From: Streptomyces sclerotialus
GTDB taxonomy: Bacteria > Actinomycetota > Actinomycetes > Streptomycetales > Streptomycetaceae
NCBI GenBank assembly: GCA_000719105.1
Contig: JODX01000014.1
Coordinates: 124,001 to 188,000 of the forward strand
Length of the DNA: 64,000 nt
Direction: 5' to 3'
A program made the position numbers and the translations under genes. Each line of letters starts with the position of its first letter. Positions within the stretch are counted from its first letter, which is position 1. This document shows, in pieces, positions 51,131 through 59,573 of this stretch. Below the pieces are notes generated by a model, which saw only the letters and a program-made list of their open reading frames with translations, did not search any database and was not told the DNA's origin.

Positions 51131-52225
51131 TCACACCGTTTCTGCTTCTGCTGCTGTCGTCTGCTGTCGTGCGCCGGCGGCGGTCTGCCAGCGGCCCAGG
51201 GCCATCTCCGCGGTGATGCCGGGCCCGAACCCGGCGAGCAGGCCGCGCGCGGTGTGCTCGGCGCCGCCCTCGTCGAAGAGCCGGCGCAGCGCGTCCAGGA
51301 CGACGGCGCTGGCGATGTTGCCGTACTCGGTGAGCGTCGCCCGGCTGAAGCGGAACGCCGAATGCGGTACGTGGAGGAACTTGCTGAGGTCGTCCAGGAT
51401 GCGCGGGCCGCCCGCGTGAACGATGTAGAAGTCGAGCTCGGAGGCGTTCCAGCCGTGCTTGCGGGCGAGGTCGTGGAGCGCCGGGGCGAGCGGTTCCATG
51501 GTGGCCGGCACCCGCTTGTCCAGCAGGAAGTGGAAACCGGTGGCGCGGACGTCGTACATGATCCACTCCTCGGTCTTCGGGATCAGGTACGAGCCGTTGC
51601 GCTCCAGCCGGACGCCCGTGCCGCCCTGGCCCCGGACGACCGCGGCCGCGATGCCGTCACCGAACAGGCCGTTGGACAGCAGGGAACCGACCCCCAGGTC
51701 GGTGGGCTGGTAGCAGAGCGAGCAGAACTCGCAGGCGACGATCAGGGCATTGGCCTCGGGGTAGGCCGTACAGAAGTCGTGCGCCCGGTTGATGGCCGCG
51801 CCCCCCGCGGCGCAGCCGAGCTGGGCGATCGGTATCTGCCGCGTGTCGGTGGCGAAGCCCATCTCGTTGATCAGCCAGGCCGTCAGCGAGGGCATCATGA
51901 ATCCCGTGCACGACACGTAGATGATCACGTCGATGTCCGTGGCGAGCAGCTCCGCGTCGTCCAGCGCCCGCCGCACGACCTCGGGGACACGGGCCTTCGC
52001 CTCGGACTCGTAGACCTTGTTGCGCCATTCGAAACCGGGATGCTCGAGAGTCTCCTCGATGGGCTGCACGATGTGCCGGGTACGGACACCGGTGTTCTGG
52101 ATCAGCCTCAGGGCCAGCGGCAGTTGGGGGTGGTCGGGGTGCCGGGAGCGCGCCAGCTGCAGCGTCTCCTCCATCGTGATCACGTGTTCCGGAACGGCCA
52201 CCGCCGGTCTGCACAAAGTCGCCAT
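51131..52225 (-). CDS. rppA: Type III polyketide synthase, 1,3,6,8-tetrahydroxynaphthalene synthase
   Basis: A 364-aa chalcone-synthase-fold homodimer that condenses five malonyl-CoA to tetrahydroxynaphthalene. Catalytic Cys in IAQLGCAAGG, His in FYIVHAGGPRI, Asn in YGNIASAVVL; the extra active-site Cys typical of THN synthases is in IIYVSCTGFM. First gene of the rppA-P450-cupin operon. The Ala/Thr-rich C-terminal tail is longer than in plant enzymes. ATG 52225 has AGCAGG upstream. Confidence 0.96.
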   Translation of the reverse strand: MATLCRPAVAVPEHVITMEETLQLARSRHPDHPQLPLALRLIQNTGVRTRHIVQPIEETLEHPGFEWRNKVYESEAKARVPEVVRRALDDAELLATDIDVIIYVSCTGFMMPSLTAWLINEMGFATDTRQIPIAQLGCAAGGAAINRAHDFCTAYPEANALIVACEFCSLCYQPTDLGVGSLLSNGLFGDGIAAAVVRGQGGTGVRLERNGSYLIPKTEEWIMYDVRATGFHFLLDKRVPATMEPLAPALHDLARKHGWNASELDFYIVHAGGPRILDDLSKFLHVPHSAFRFSRATLTEYGNIASAVVLDALRRLFDEGGAEHTARGLLAGFGPGITAEMALGRWQTAAGARQQTTAAEAETV

Positions 52226-52405
52226 GGGGAACGCCTGCTTTCGCCATCCGGGGGACTCGTCGTCCCCGGGCGGAAGGTGGTGCCTTCCACGATCACCCGG
52301 CGGAGCGTGCAGGTCTCGCCGGACTACTCCGGACCAGCGACACGTGGCAGGGTCCGTGTGAACGGCCGGGGGAGCAGGGGACAGCCGGACACCAGGAGGT
52401 AGGCG

Positions 52406-53119
52406 ATGGAGCGAACGGCCAGGGAAGTGCTGGAATCCACCACGGGCGGGCTCGCCCCCGACCCCGGCGCCAACCGGCTGCTGCCGCTGATCGCCCGGGG
52501 CGCCGCCCGGCGGGAGACCCTGGCAGTGCTGGCCCTCGAGCAGCGGGAGGTGATCGCCGCGGACCGGCGTGCGTTCCTCCGGCTGGCCATGGGGATCCCC
52601 CCGCTCGAGCGAAGCCGGGAGTGGGGGAGGTCGGTGGAGGAGGAAGCGGCGGGCGAGGCCTTCTTCACACTGCTCGCGCGGGGCGAGGAGCTGGCGGCGG
52701 AGCGGCTGGCGGCGTTCGCCGAGGCGTGCGGCGTGGACGAGGCACGGGCCGCCGCGTACGAGCCGCTGCCGGGCTGCCAGGCCTATCCGGCGTACGTCGC
52801 CTGGCTCGCCGTGAACGGTTCACCGGCCGACGTGGTGCTCGCGCTGAACGCGAACTTCTCCGCCTGGGGTGGCTACTGCGCGGTGATCGCCGAGGCCCTG
52901 CGCCGCCACTACGGCTTCTCGGACGAGGCCTGCGGATTCTTCGACTTCTTCGCCGAGCCGGCGCCCGCCCTGGAGCAGCGGGCCCGCGAGGCCGTGCAGG
53001 CGGCGCTGGACGCCGGACGGGTGAACGAGGACCTCGCGCGCCGCTACGGGCGTCTGCTGGGGGCCTACGAGGCGATGTTCTGGACGACGCTGTGGGAGCT
53101 GGACAGGGACGGTGCCTGA
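52406..53119 (+). CDS. TenA/PqqC-like protein with an in-frame palindromic insertion
   Basis: A 237-aa helical protein of the heme-oxygenase-like superfamily (TenA/THI-4/PqqC); clues are LPGCQAYPAYVAWLAVNG, NANFSAWGGYCAVIAEALR and YEAMFWTTLWELD. Exact function unknown; it lies divergent from rppA. Thirteen codons near residue 62-74 (GIPPLERSREWG) come from a 39-nt palindromic element; without it the sequence reads FLRLARSVEEEA, a smooth helix. The insertion falls in what is probably a loop, so function may be kept. ATG 52406 has AGGAGG upstream. Confidence 0.78.
   Translation: MERTAREVLESTTGGLAPDPGANRLLPLIARGAARRETLAVLALEQREVIAADRRAFLRLAMGIPPLERSREWGRSVEEEAAGEAFFTLLARGEELAAERLAAFAEACGVDEARAAAYEPLPGCQAYPAYVAWLAVNGSPADVVLALNANFSAWGGYCAVIAEALRRHYGFSDEACGFFDFFAEPAPALEQRAREAVQAALDAGRVNEDLARRYGRLLGAYEAMFWTTLWELDRDGA
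52590..52628 (+). repeat. 39-nt palindromic element inserted in the TenA-like gene
   Basis: Runs from TGGGGATCCCCCC through GCTCGAGCGAAGCC to TGGGGGA. It has no stop in frame and its length is a multiple of three. Same layout as the element at 11303-11338 but with a different loop. The CTCGAGCGAAGC core is, from memory, a widespread short repeat in Streptomyces. Confidence 0.8.
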
Positions 53120-53142
53120 GGCGGGTCGGAAGAAGGCGGCGG

Positions 53143-53382
53143 CTACCCGGACGCCGCCCCGCTGCTGTGGGCGATGCACGCCACGTCGATCCGGTCGGCC
53201 AGTTTGGCGAGCTCGATGGTGAGGGCCGCCACCGTGTCCTCGTCGAGCCCGTCCTCACCGGCCTCCACCAGGTGCAGCCACCGGCCGCCCACCGTACGCA
53301 GCAACTTGCTGACGTCGGCGGCCGCGACCTGCAACGTGCCGCGGTCGTCGACGATCAGAGGCAGGGTCACTTCGCGGTTCAC
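53143..53382 (-). CDS. Small conserved hypothetical protein
   Basis: A 79-aa soluble protein, unrecognised. It begins REVTLPLIVDDRGTLQVAAA, then VGGRWLHLVEAGEDGLDED and an amphipathic helix TVAALTIELAKLADRIDVACI. The GTG 53382 has TACCAT 7 nt upstream and no ribosome binding site, so a leaderless mRNA is likely. It lies 25 nt downstream of the aldehyde dehydrogenase gene on the same strand. Confidence 0.7.
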   Translation of the reverse strand: MNREVTLPLIVDDRGTLQVAAADVSKLLRTVGGRWLHLVEAGEDGLDEDTVAALTIELAKLADRIDVACIAHSSGAASG

Positions 53383-53407
53383 AGGGGGGATGGTAGTCGC
53401 GGAAGGC

Positions 53408-54793
53408 TCACGCCCCGTGCCACACCGTGGTGATGTTGCAGAACTCGCGGATTCCGTGCCCCGACAGCTCGCGCCCGTACCCGGACCGCTTCACCCCGCC
53501 GAACGGGAGCGCCGGGTGGGACGCCGTCATTCCGTTCACGTACACCCCGCCGGCCTCCAGGTCCCGTACGAAGCGGTCGATGTCCGCCTCCTCGCGGGTC
53601 CACACGTTGGAACTCAGCCCGAACGGCGTGTCGTTGGCGGCCGCGACCGCCTCGTCGAGGCCGGCGACCCGGTGCAGCGTGGCGACCGGGCCGAAGGACT
53701 CCTCCTCGTGGAGGCGCATCTCGGGGGTGAGGTCGGCGAGGACGGTCGGCGGGTAGTAGGCGCCGGGCCCGTCGGGGCGCTCGCCGCCGCACAGGACCGT
53801 CGCGCCGTGCTCCACCGCGTCGTCGACCAGCTCCGCCAGGTCGTCGCGGCCCCGCTCGCTGGAGAGCGGGCCGACCTGAGTGTCCTCGTCCAGCGGGTCG
53901 CCGACCTTCAGGGCCTTCATGCCGGCCACGAACCGCTCCGTGAAGGCGTCGTACACGTCCTCGTGGACGATGAACCGCTTGGCGGCGATGCAGGACTGGC
54001 CGGTGTTCTGCGTGCGCGCGGTCACCGCGACCCGCGCGGCCCGTTCGACGTCCGCCGACGGCATCACCACGAACGGGTCGCTGCCGCCCAGCTCCAGCAC
54101 CGTCTTCTTGATCTCGTCACCGGCGACCGAGGCCACCGAGCGCCCGGCCGGCTCACTGCCGGTGAGGGTCGCCGCCTTCACCCGCCGGTCGCGCAGGATG
54201 CCCTCCACCGCGGACGACCCGATCAGCAGCGTCTGGAAACAGCCCTCCGGGAAGCCCGCCCGCCGGAACAGGTCCTCCAGGTACAGCGCGGTCTGCGGCA
54301 CGTTCGAGGCGTGCTTGAGCAGGCCCACGTTGCCCGCCATCAGCGCGGGCGCGGCGAACCGCACCACCTGCCAGAGCGGGAAGTTCCACGGCATCACCGC
54401 GAGCACCGGGCCGAGCGGCCGGTAGCGGACGTAGGCCCGGGAGCCCCCGGAGTCCTTCACGTCGTGCCCGGCGGGCTCCTCGTCGGCGAGCAGCTCCGCC
54501 GCGTGGTCGGCGTACCAGCGCATCGCCTTGGCGCACTTGTCGGCCTCGGCGCGCGCCTGCGTGATCGGCTTGCCCATCTCGGTCGTCATCGTGCGGGCGA
54601 TGTCCTGCCGGTCCTCCTCCAGCAGCTCGGCGGCCCGGCGCAGCAGCCGGGCCCGCTCGTCGAAGGAGGTCGTCCGGTACGTACGGAACGTGCTGTCCGC
54701 CGTGGCGAGCCTGCGCTCGATCTCCTCCTCGCCCAGGGCGTCGTACGTCTCGAGCGTCTCGCCGGTCGCCGGGTTCACCGTGGCGATGGGCAT
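53408..54793 (-). CDS. Aldehyde dehydrogenase (succinate-semialdehyde dehydrogenase-like)
   Basis: A 461-aa NAD(P)-dependent aldehyde dehydrogenase of the GabD1 type. Catalytic Cys in NTGQSCIAAKR, catalytic Glu in VLELGGSDPF, and the N-terminal MPIATVNPATGETL typical of the NADP-dependent succinate-semialdehyde branch. PWNFPLWQVVRF and SGYGRELSGHGIREF are intact. Likely oxidises succinate semialdehyde or a similar aldehyde. It follows the NUDIX gene by 38 nt. Confidence 0.92.
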   Translation of the reverse strand: MPIATVNPATGETLETYDALGEEEIERRLATADSTFRTYRTTSFDERARLLRRAAELLEEDRQDIARTMTTEMGKPITQARAEADKCAKAMRWYADHAAELLADEEPAGHDVKDSGGSRAYVRYRPLGPVLAVMPWNFPLWQVVRFAAPALMAGNVGLLKHASNVPQTALYLEDLFRRAGFPEGCFQTLLIGSSAVEGILRDRRVKAATLTGSEPAGRSVASVAGDEIKKTVLELGGSDPFVVMPSADVERAARVAVTARTQNTGQSCIAAKRFIVHEDVYDAFTERFVAGMKALKVGDPLDEDTQVGPLSSERGRDDLAELVDDAVEHGATVLCGGERPDGPGAYYPPTVLADLTPEMRLHEEESFGPVATLHRVAGLDEAVAAANDTPFGLSSNVWTREEADIDRFVRDLEAGGVYVNGMTASHPALPFGGVKRSGYGRELSGHGIREFCNITTVWHGA

Positions 54794-54831
54794 GGCTGGC
54801 CTCCTCCTGACGGCTGCGTCGGTAACCACTC

Positions 54832-55302
54832 TCAGGGCGAGTGCTCCGCCAGCCGGTCCAGAAACGCCGTCTGCGCCTTCACGATCACCGAACGGGCCCG
54901 GTCGAGGGTGAACCACTCCACCCGGTCGAGCTCGGGGAACTCCTGGATCCGCCCCGAGCGCGGCGGCCACTCCATACGGAAGGTGCCGGGCACCACGGCC
55001 GCCGGATCGAGGTCGCCCTCGACCGCCCAGGCGGTGACGGTCTTGCCGCCCGCCTGCCGCACCTCGCCCAGCGGCACGGCCTGCCCGCCGGGCGGCGGCA
55101 GGCCGAGCTCCTCCCGCCACTCGCGGCGCGCGGCCTCCCAGGCGGGCTCGTCGGGCGCGTACTCGCCCTTCGGCACGGTCCACGCCCCGGCGTCCCGCCG
55201 TGCGAAGAACGGGCCGCCCATGTGGCCGAGCAGCACCTCCGGGCCGCCGTCCGGGGTGCGGCGGTACAGCAGCAGTCCCGCGCTGCGCCGGGCGGCGGTC
55301 AT
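54832..55302 (-). CDS. NUDIX hydrolase
   Basis: A 156-aa NUDIX enzyme. The full box GX5EX7REXXEEXG is visible in KGEYAPDEPAWEAARREW followed by REELGL. The N-terminal SAGLLLYRRTPDGGPEVLLG and PFFARRDAGAWTVPKG resemble diadenosine polyphosphate or NTP hydrolases that occur beside ATP-dependent ligases. ATG 55302 overlaps the ligase stop (ATGA), so the two are coupled; clearing adenylated by-products of the ligase is a reasonable guess. Confidence 0.92.
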   Translation of the reverse strand: MTAARRSAGLLLYRRTPDGGPEVLLGHMGGPFFARRDAGAWTVPKGEYAPDEPAWEAARREWREELGLPPPGGQAVPLGEVRQAGGKTVTAWAVEGDLDPAAVVPGTFRMEWPPRSGRIQEFPELDRVEWFTLDRARSVIVKAQTAFLDRLAEHSP

Positions 55303-56855
55303 CCCGCCGCCCTCGGCCGGGCGGCCACCCCCGGGTGCGCCGCGAGGACCGTCTCCACCGTGTCCGCCTCGGCCGGCGTCTTGTCCTCGCGGTAGCGCAC
55401 CAGGCGGGCGAAGCGGAGCGCGACACCGGCCGGGTAGCGGCTGGAGCGCTGGATGCCGTCGTACGCGATCTCCACGACGAGCTCGGGACGCAGGGTGAAC
55501 CCCCAGCGGTGCTCCTCGGCCGCCAGCTCCGGGAGCCGTTCGGTCTGCCAGGCGAGCAGCGCGTCGGTCATGCCCTTGAACGTCTTGCCCAGCATGGCGA
55601 ACGACCCGTCGGGGTTGCGCGCGCCGAGGTGCAGGTTGGAGAGCTTGCCCGTGCGCCGGCCGCTGCCCCACTCGGCGCCCAGCACCACCAGGTCGAGGGT
55701 GTGCACGGGCTTGATCTTCAGCCAGGAGGCGCCGCGCCGGCCCGCGCTGTAGGGGGCGTCGAGGGCCTTCACGACGACGCCCTCGTGCCCGCGCGCCAGC
55801 GTCTCGGCGAGGAACGCCTCCGCGGTGGTGACGTCGTCCGGGCCGTGCGCGAGCGTGCGCCGCACCCGCATGGGCTCGGGGACCAGCCGGGCCAGCTCCG
55901 CGTGCCGCTCGGCGAACGGCAGGTCGAGCAGTTCGCGGCCGTCGACGGCCAGCGCGTCGAAGAACACCGGCGAGACGGGCACCTGCCGTGCGGCCGACTC
56001 CACGTCCACCCGCGAGCTCACCCGGCCGGAGGTCTCCTGGAAAGGGCGCGGCCGCCCGTCCTCGTCCAGTGCGATCACCTCCCCGTCGAGAATGAACCGT
56101 TGCTCGCTCAGCTCCCGCGCCACCGTGACGATTTCGGGCAGGCGGTCGGTGATCTCCTCCAGGGTGCGGGTGTGGATTCGTACGTCGTCGCCGTCGCGGT
56201 GCACCTGGACGCGGATGCCGTCCAGTTTCTCCTCCACCGCGCACTCGCCCAGTTTGCCCACGGCCTCCGCCACCGAGGAAGCGGTGTGGGCGAGCATCGG
56301 CCAGACCGGACGGCCCACGGTGAGCCGGAACCGTTCGAGGGCCGGCGGGCCGTCCGCGAGCAGCGCCTCGGCCACGGCCTGCAGTGAGCCCGCGAGCATC
56401 ACCGCGCGCCGTACGGCGTCCGGGGGCGCCCCGGTCGCCGCGGCCAGGCCCTCCGCGGCCAGTGCGTCCAGAGCGCCCTGCCGGACCTCCCCGGTGAGCA
56501 GCCCGGTCAGGAACCGCTGCTCGTGCTCGGTGGCCGCTGCCAGCAGCGCGCCGACGAGCCGTCTGCGCTCGGCCTGGGAGCCGGTGCCCGACGCCCCGCC
56601 GATCTCCGTCAGCCGGGCGTCCACGTCCCGTACGGTCAGCGACGGCTCGGCGGCGGCCGGGACCTGCTGGTTCAGCAGCTTCCAGCCGATGCCGAGGCGG
56701 CCCTGCGGCAGCCGGCCCGCCAGATACGGGATGACGATCGGCACGTCGGCCGCCTCGGCGTCCCGGAACAGCTCGGCGAGCAGGGCGGTCTTCCGGGACC
56801 GGGCCGAGGTGGCGGCGACCTCCTGGGACACACGGGCGAGCTCGGCGAACAGCAT
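55299..56855 (-). CDS. lig: ATP-dependent DNA ligase
   Basis: A 518-aa ligase of the LigB/eukaryote-like class. N-terminal helical DNA-binding domain (1-190), nucleotidyltransferase domain with the AMP-accepting Lys in VEEKLDGIRVQVH, motif III FILDGEVIA, IV GHEGVVVKA, V ASWLKIKP, and an OB domain. It joins nicks in repair rather than replication (the NAD ligase does the latter). First gene pair with NUDIX; 29 nt downstream of the flavoprotein gene. Confidence 0.95.
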   Translation of the reverse strand: MLFAELARVSQEVAATSARSRKTALLAELFRDAEAADVPIVIPYLAGRLPQGRLGIGWKLLNQQVPAAAEPSLTVRDVDARLTEIGGASGTGSQAERRRLVGALLAAATEHEQRFLTGLLTGEVRQGALDALAAEGLAAATGAPPDAVRRAVMLAGSLQAVAEALLADGPPALERFRLTVGRPVWPMLAHTASSVAEAVGKLGECAVEEKLDGIRVQVHRDGDDVRIHTRTLEEITDRLPEIVTVARELSEQRFILDGEVIALDEDGRPRPFQETSGRVSSRVDVESAARQVPVSPVFFDALAVDGRELLDLPFAERHAELARLVPEPMRVRRTLAHGPDDVTTAEAFLAETLARGHEGVVVKALDAPYSAGRRGASWLKIKPVHTLDLVVLGAEWGSGRRTGKLSNLHLGARNPDGSFAMLGKTFKGMTDALLAWQTERLPELAAEEHRWGFTLRPELVVEIAYDGIQRSSRYPAGVALRFARLVRYREDKTPAEADTVETVLAAHPGVAARPRAAG

Positions 56856-56884
56856 GCTTTCAGAGTGCAACGGATGGGGTGGGT

Positions 56885-57835
56885 CTACACCTGGACGCCT
56901 CGGGTGCCTGCCTGGACGGCCGCGTCGATGTCCTCCATGACCAGCTCGTTGTTGATGGTGGCCGCCGCCCGGTAGCCGTCCCCGGCCGCGTGCACCACCT
57001 GCTGGGACGTCAGCGTGCTGTTGCCCGCCACCCACACGCCCGGCACGGTGCTCCGCCCCGTCTCGTCCGTCACGGGGGCGGTGCCGAACGGCGTCTCCTT
57101 CATCTCGGCGCCCAGCCGCTCCAGCAGCCCCGTGCGCGGGACGAAGCGCGGCGCGACGAACACCGCGGACCGCGCGTGCACGGAACCGTCGGCCAGCCGG
57201 ACCCCGGTCAGCCGGTCGTCCTCGACGACGAGCCCCGCCACCTCGCCCGGCACCACGGAGACCCCTGCGGCGGCCAGCCTGCGCAGGTCCTCGTCGGAGA
57301 TCGCCTCCTCGCCGGGCGTGTGCGCGAACAGGGTCACGTCCTTCGACCACTGGGTGACCAGCAGCGCCTGGTGGACGCTCATCGGCGAGGTCGCGAGCAC
57401 CCCGAAGGCCTCGTCGCGCACCTCCCAGCCGTGGCAGTACGGGCAGTGCAGGACGTCCCGACCGAAGCGCTCGGCGACCCCCGGCACGGACGGCAGCTCG
57501 TCGGCCAGCCCGGTGGCGACGACCAGCCGCCGGGCGCGTACGGTGCGCCCGCCGGCCAGCACCACCGCGAAGTCCCGCTCGCGGCGCACGTCCACCGCCC
57601 GGTCCCGGACCAGCTCGACGCCGTACCGGGCGATCTCCTCGCGCCCCACGGCGAGGAACTCGGCGGGCGGCATCCCGTCGCGCGACAGGTAGCCCTGCAT
57701 GTGCGCGGCGGGCGCGTTGCGCGGCTCGCCCGCGTCGACGACGAGGGTGCGGCGCCGGGCCCGGCCCAGGACCAGCGCGGCGGAGAGCCCGGCCGCGCCG
57801 CCGCCGATGACGATCGCTTCGTATGTGTCGGTCAT
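56885..57835 (-). CDS. Thioredoxin-reductase-like FAD oxidoreductase
   Basis: A 316-aa pyridine nucleotide-disulfide oxidoreductase. FAD motif VIGGGAAGLSAALVLGRA, redox pair CPYC in VLHCPYCHGWEVRD, and the C-terminal FAD motif VPGVWVAGNST. The NADPH GxGxxA-type motif is weak (FGVLATSPMSVHQALLV), so pyridine nucleotide use is uncertain; such proteins include DepH/HlmI-like dithiol oxidases that use oxygen. ATG 57835 has GGAGG upstream. First gene of the operon, divergent from the XRE-cupin regulator. Confidence 0.88.
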   Translation of the reverse strand: MTDTYEAIVIGGGAAGLSAALVLGRARRRTLVVDAGEPRNAPAAHMQGYLSRDGMPPAEFLAVGREEIARYGVELVRDRAVDVRRERDFAVVLAGGRTVRARRLVVATGLADELPSVPGVAERFGRDVLHCPYCHGWEVRDEAFGVLATSPMSVHQALLVTQWSKDVTLFAHTPGEEAISDEDLRRLAAAGVSVVPGEVAGLVVEDDRLTGVRLADGSVHARSAVFVAPRFVPRTGLLERLGAEMKETPFGTAPVTDETGRSTVPGVWVAGNSTLTSQQVVHAAGDGYRAAATINNELVMEDIDAAVQAGTRGVQV

Positions 57836-57871
57836 GGTGACCACCTCCAAGACGACAGTCGCCCAAGTGGT

Positions 57872-57906
57872 GCTGTATTGACAAACAGCTTTGCCGAACC
57901 TGCAAT
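57872..57906 (+). promoter_or_regulatory. Leaderless promoter of the XRE-cupin gene with operator-like repeat
   Basis: TTGACA (57878-57883, exact consensus), 17-bp spacer, TGCAAT (57901-57906), and ATG 6 nt later. GCTGT-N8-ACAGC (57872-57889) brackets the -35, so autorepression is likely. Confidence 0.75.
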
Positions 57907-57912
57907 AACTTC

Positions 57913-58512
57913 ATGAGTGACGAGGAAACGAGTACGGACGACGTCCTGTCGGGCGTCGGCCCCCGGCTGCGGCGCATCCGCAAGGAGCGGGAGGTGACCC
58001 TCGCGGCACTGTCCCGGGCCACGGGCATCTCCGTGAGCACGCTGTCCCGCCTGGAGTCGGGGCTGCGCAAACCCAGCCTGGAGCTGCTGCTGCCCATCGC
58101 CCGCGCCCACCAGGTGCCGCTGGACGAACTGGTGGGGGCGCCGCCGGTGCGGGATCCCAGGGTCCGGGCCGAGCCGATCGTGCGGCACGGGCGGACGTAC
58201 TGGCCGCTCACCCGCCAGCCCGGCGGCCTCCAGGCGTTCAAGGTGCTCGAACCCCGGCGCAAGGAGGAGCCGGAGCCGCGGACGCACGAGGGGTACGAGT
58301 GGCTCTACGTGCTGTCCGGGCGGCTGCGGCTGGTGCTGGGGGAGCACGACGTGGTGCTGACGGCGGGGGAGGCCGCCGAGTTCGACACGCGGGTGCCGCA
58401 CTGGTTCGGGTCGACGGGGGAGGGGCCGGCCGAGTTCCTCAGCCTGTTCGGGCCGCAGGGGGAGCGCATGCACGTCCGGGCGCGGCCGGCCGGTGCCGAG
58501 CACTCCGGCTGA
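57913..58512 (+). CDS. XRE regulator with cupin sensor domain
   Basis: A 199-aa regulator. Helix-turn-helix (about 15-70, VTLAALSRATGISVSTLSRL) and a C-terminal cupin domain (about 110-185, HEGYEWLYVLSGRLRLVLGE). The family senses small metabolites through the cupin. Divergent from the flavoprotein operon, which it probably controls along with itself. Start ATG 57913 is at the expected transcription start. Confidence 0.93.
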   Translation: MSDEETSTDDVLSGVGPRLRRIRKEREVTLAALSRATGISVSTLSRLESGLRKPSLELLLPIARAHQVPLDELVGAPPVRDPRVRAEPIVRHGRTYWPLTRQPGGLQAFKVLEPRRKEEPEPRTHEGYEWLYVLSGRLRLVLGEHDVVLTAGEAAEFDTRVPHWFGSTGEGPAEFLSLFGPQGERMHVRARPAGAEHSG

Positions 58513-58526
58513 GGTGCCGCGAGCTG

Positions 58527-58555
58527 TTCCCTCCGCGCAAGCGACCGCTTAGTAT
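58527..58555 (+). promoter_or_regulatory. Promoter with AAGCG-AC-CGCTT operator before the oxidoreductase operon
   Basis: TTCCCT (58527-58532), 17-bp spacer and TAGTAT (58550-58555). The inverted repeat AAGCG-AC-CGCTT (58539-58550) fills the spacer and touches the -10. Its form resembles operators of TetR regulators of acyl-CoA catabolism in actinobacteria. No such regulator gene is adjacent. Confidence 0.6.
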
Positions 58556-58598
58556 GTGCGCGACCCCGGTCGGACGACGCAGTCTGTGGAGGCCGCGC

Positions 58599-59573
58599 AT
58601 GCAGGCATGGCACGTGCACGAGAACGGCGAGCCGAGCGAGGTGATGCGCCTCGACCAGGACGCGGCGCGGCCCGTGCCCGGCGACGGCCAGGTCCTGGTG
58701 AAGGTGCGCGCCGCGAACGTCAACTTCCCCGACGCGCTGCTGTGCCGGGGGCAGTACCAGGTCAGGCCGCCGCTGCCGTTCACGCCCGGGGTGGAGGTCT
58801 GCGGCGAGACGGAGGACGGGCGCCGCGTCATCGCCACCCCCGTGCTGCCGTACGGCGGTTTCGCCGAGTACGCCGTCGCGGACGCCGCGGCTCTCCTGCC
58901 CGCGCCCGAGGCGCTGGACGACGCCGAGGCCGCCGCCCTGCACATCGGCTACCAGACCGGCTGGTTCGGCCTGCACCGGCGGGCCGGGCTCCAGGCCGGC
59001 GAGACCCTGCTCGTGCACGCCGCCGCGGGCGGGGTCGGCAGCGCGGCCGTACAGCTCGGCAAGGCCGCGGGTGCCACGGTCATCGGTGTCGTCGGCGGTG
59101 CCGGGAAGGCCGCCGTGGCGCGGGAGCTGGGCTGCGACGTCGTCGTCGACCGGCGTGCGGAGGACGTGATCGCCGCCGTGAAGGAGGCCACCGGCGGGCG
59201 CGGCGCCGACGTGATCTACGACCCGGTGGGCGGCGCGGCCTACGCCCAGTCCGCCAAGGTCGTCGCCTTCGAGGGCCGCATCGTGGTCGTCGGCTTCGCG
59301 AGCGGCTCCATCCCGAGTCCCGCCCTGAACCACGCCCTGGTCAAGAACTACTCGATCCTCGGCCTGCACTGGGGCCTGTACAACACCAAGGACCCCGAGG
59401 CGGTCCTGCGCTGCCACGAGCAGCTCACCGAGCTGGCCGCGCGCGGCGCGATCAAGCCGCTGGTCAGCGAGCGCGTACCGCTGGAGGACGCGCCCGCCGC
59501 CGTGCAGCGGGTCGCCGACGGAGTGACGACCGGCCGGGTGGCCGTCGTCCTGGAGAAGGGAGCCGCCGTATGA
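58599..59573 (+). CDS. NADPH:quinone oxidoreductase family protein
   Basis: A 324-aa zinc-free medium-chain dehydrogenase. VLVKVRAANVNFPDALLCRG, VHAAAGGVGSAAVQLGKAAG with the NADPH Rossmann motif, and the YDPVGGAAY segment are typical. In acyl-CoA operons such proteins often act as enoyl reductases or on quinones; substrate not known. ATG 58599 has GGAGG upstream. It overlaps the next gene by 4 nt (ATGA): an operon of three. Confidence 0.9.
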   Translation: MQAWHVHENGEPSEVMRLDQDAARPVPGDGQVLVKVRAANVNFPDALLCRGQYQVRPPLPFTPGVEVCGETEDGRRVIATPVLPYGGFAEYAVADAAALLPAPEALDDAEAAALHIGYQTGWFGLHRRAGLQAGETLLVHAAAGGVGSAAVQLGKAAGATVIGVVGGAGKAAVARELGCDVVVDRRAEDVIAAVKEATGGRGADVIYDPVGGAAYAQSAKVVAFEGRIVVVGFASGSIPSPALNHALVKNYSILGLHWGLYNTKDPEAVLRCHEQLTELAARGAIKPLVSERVPLEDAPAAVQRVADGVTTGRVAVVLEKGAAV

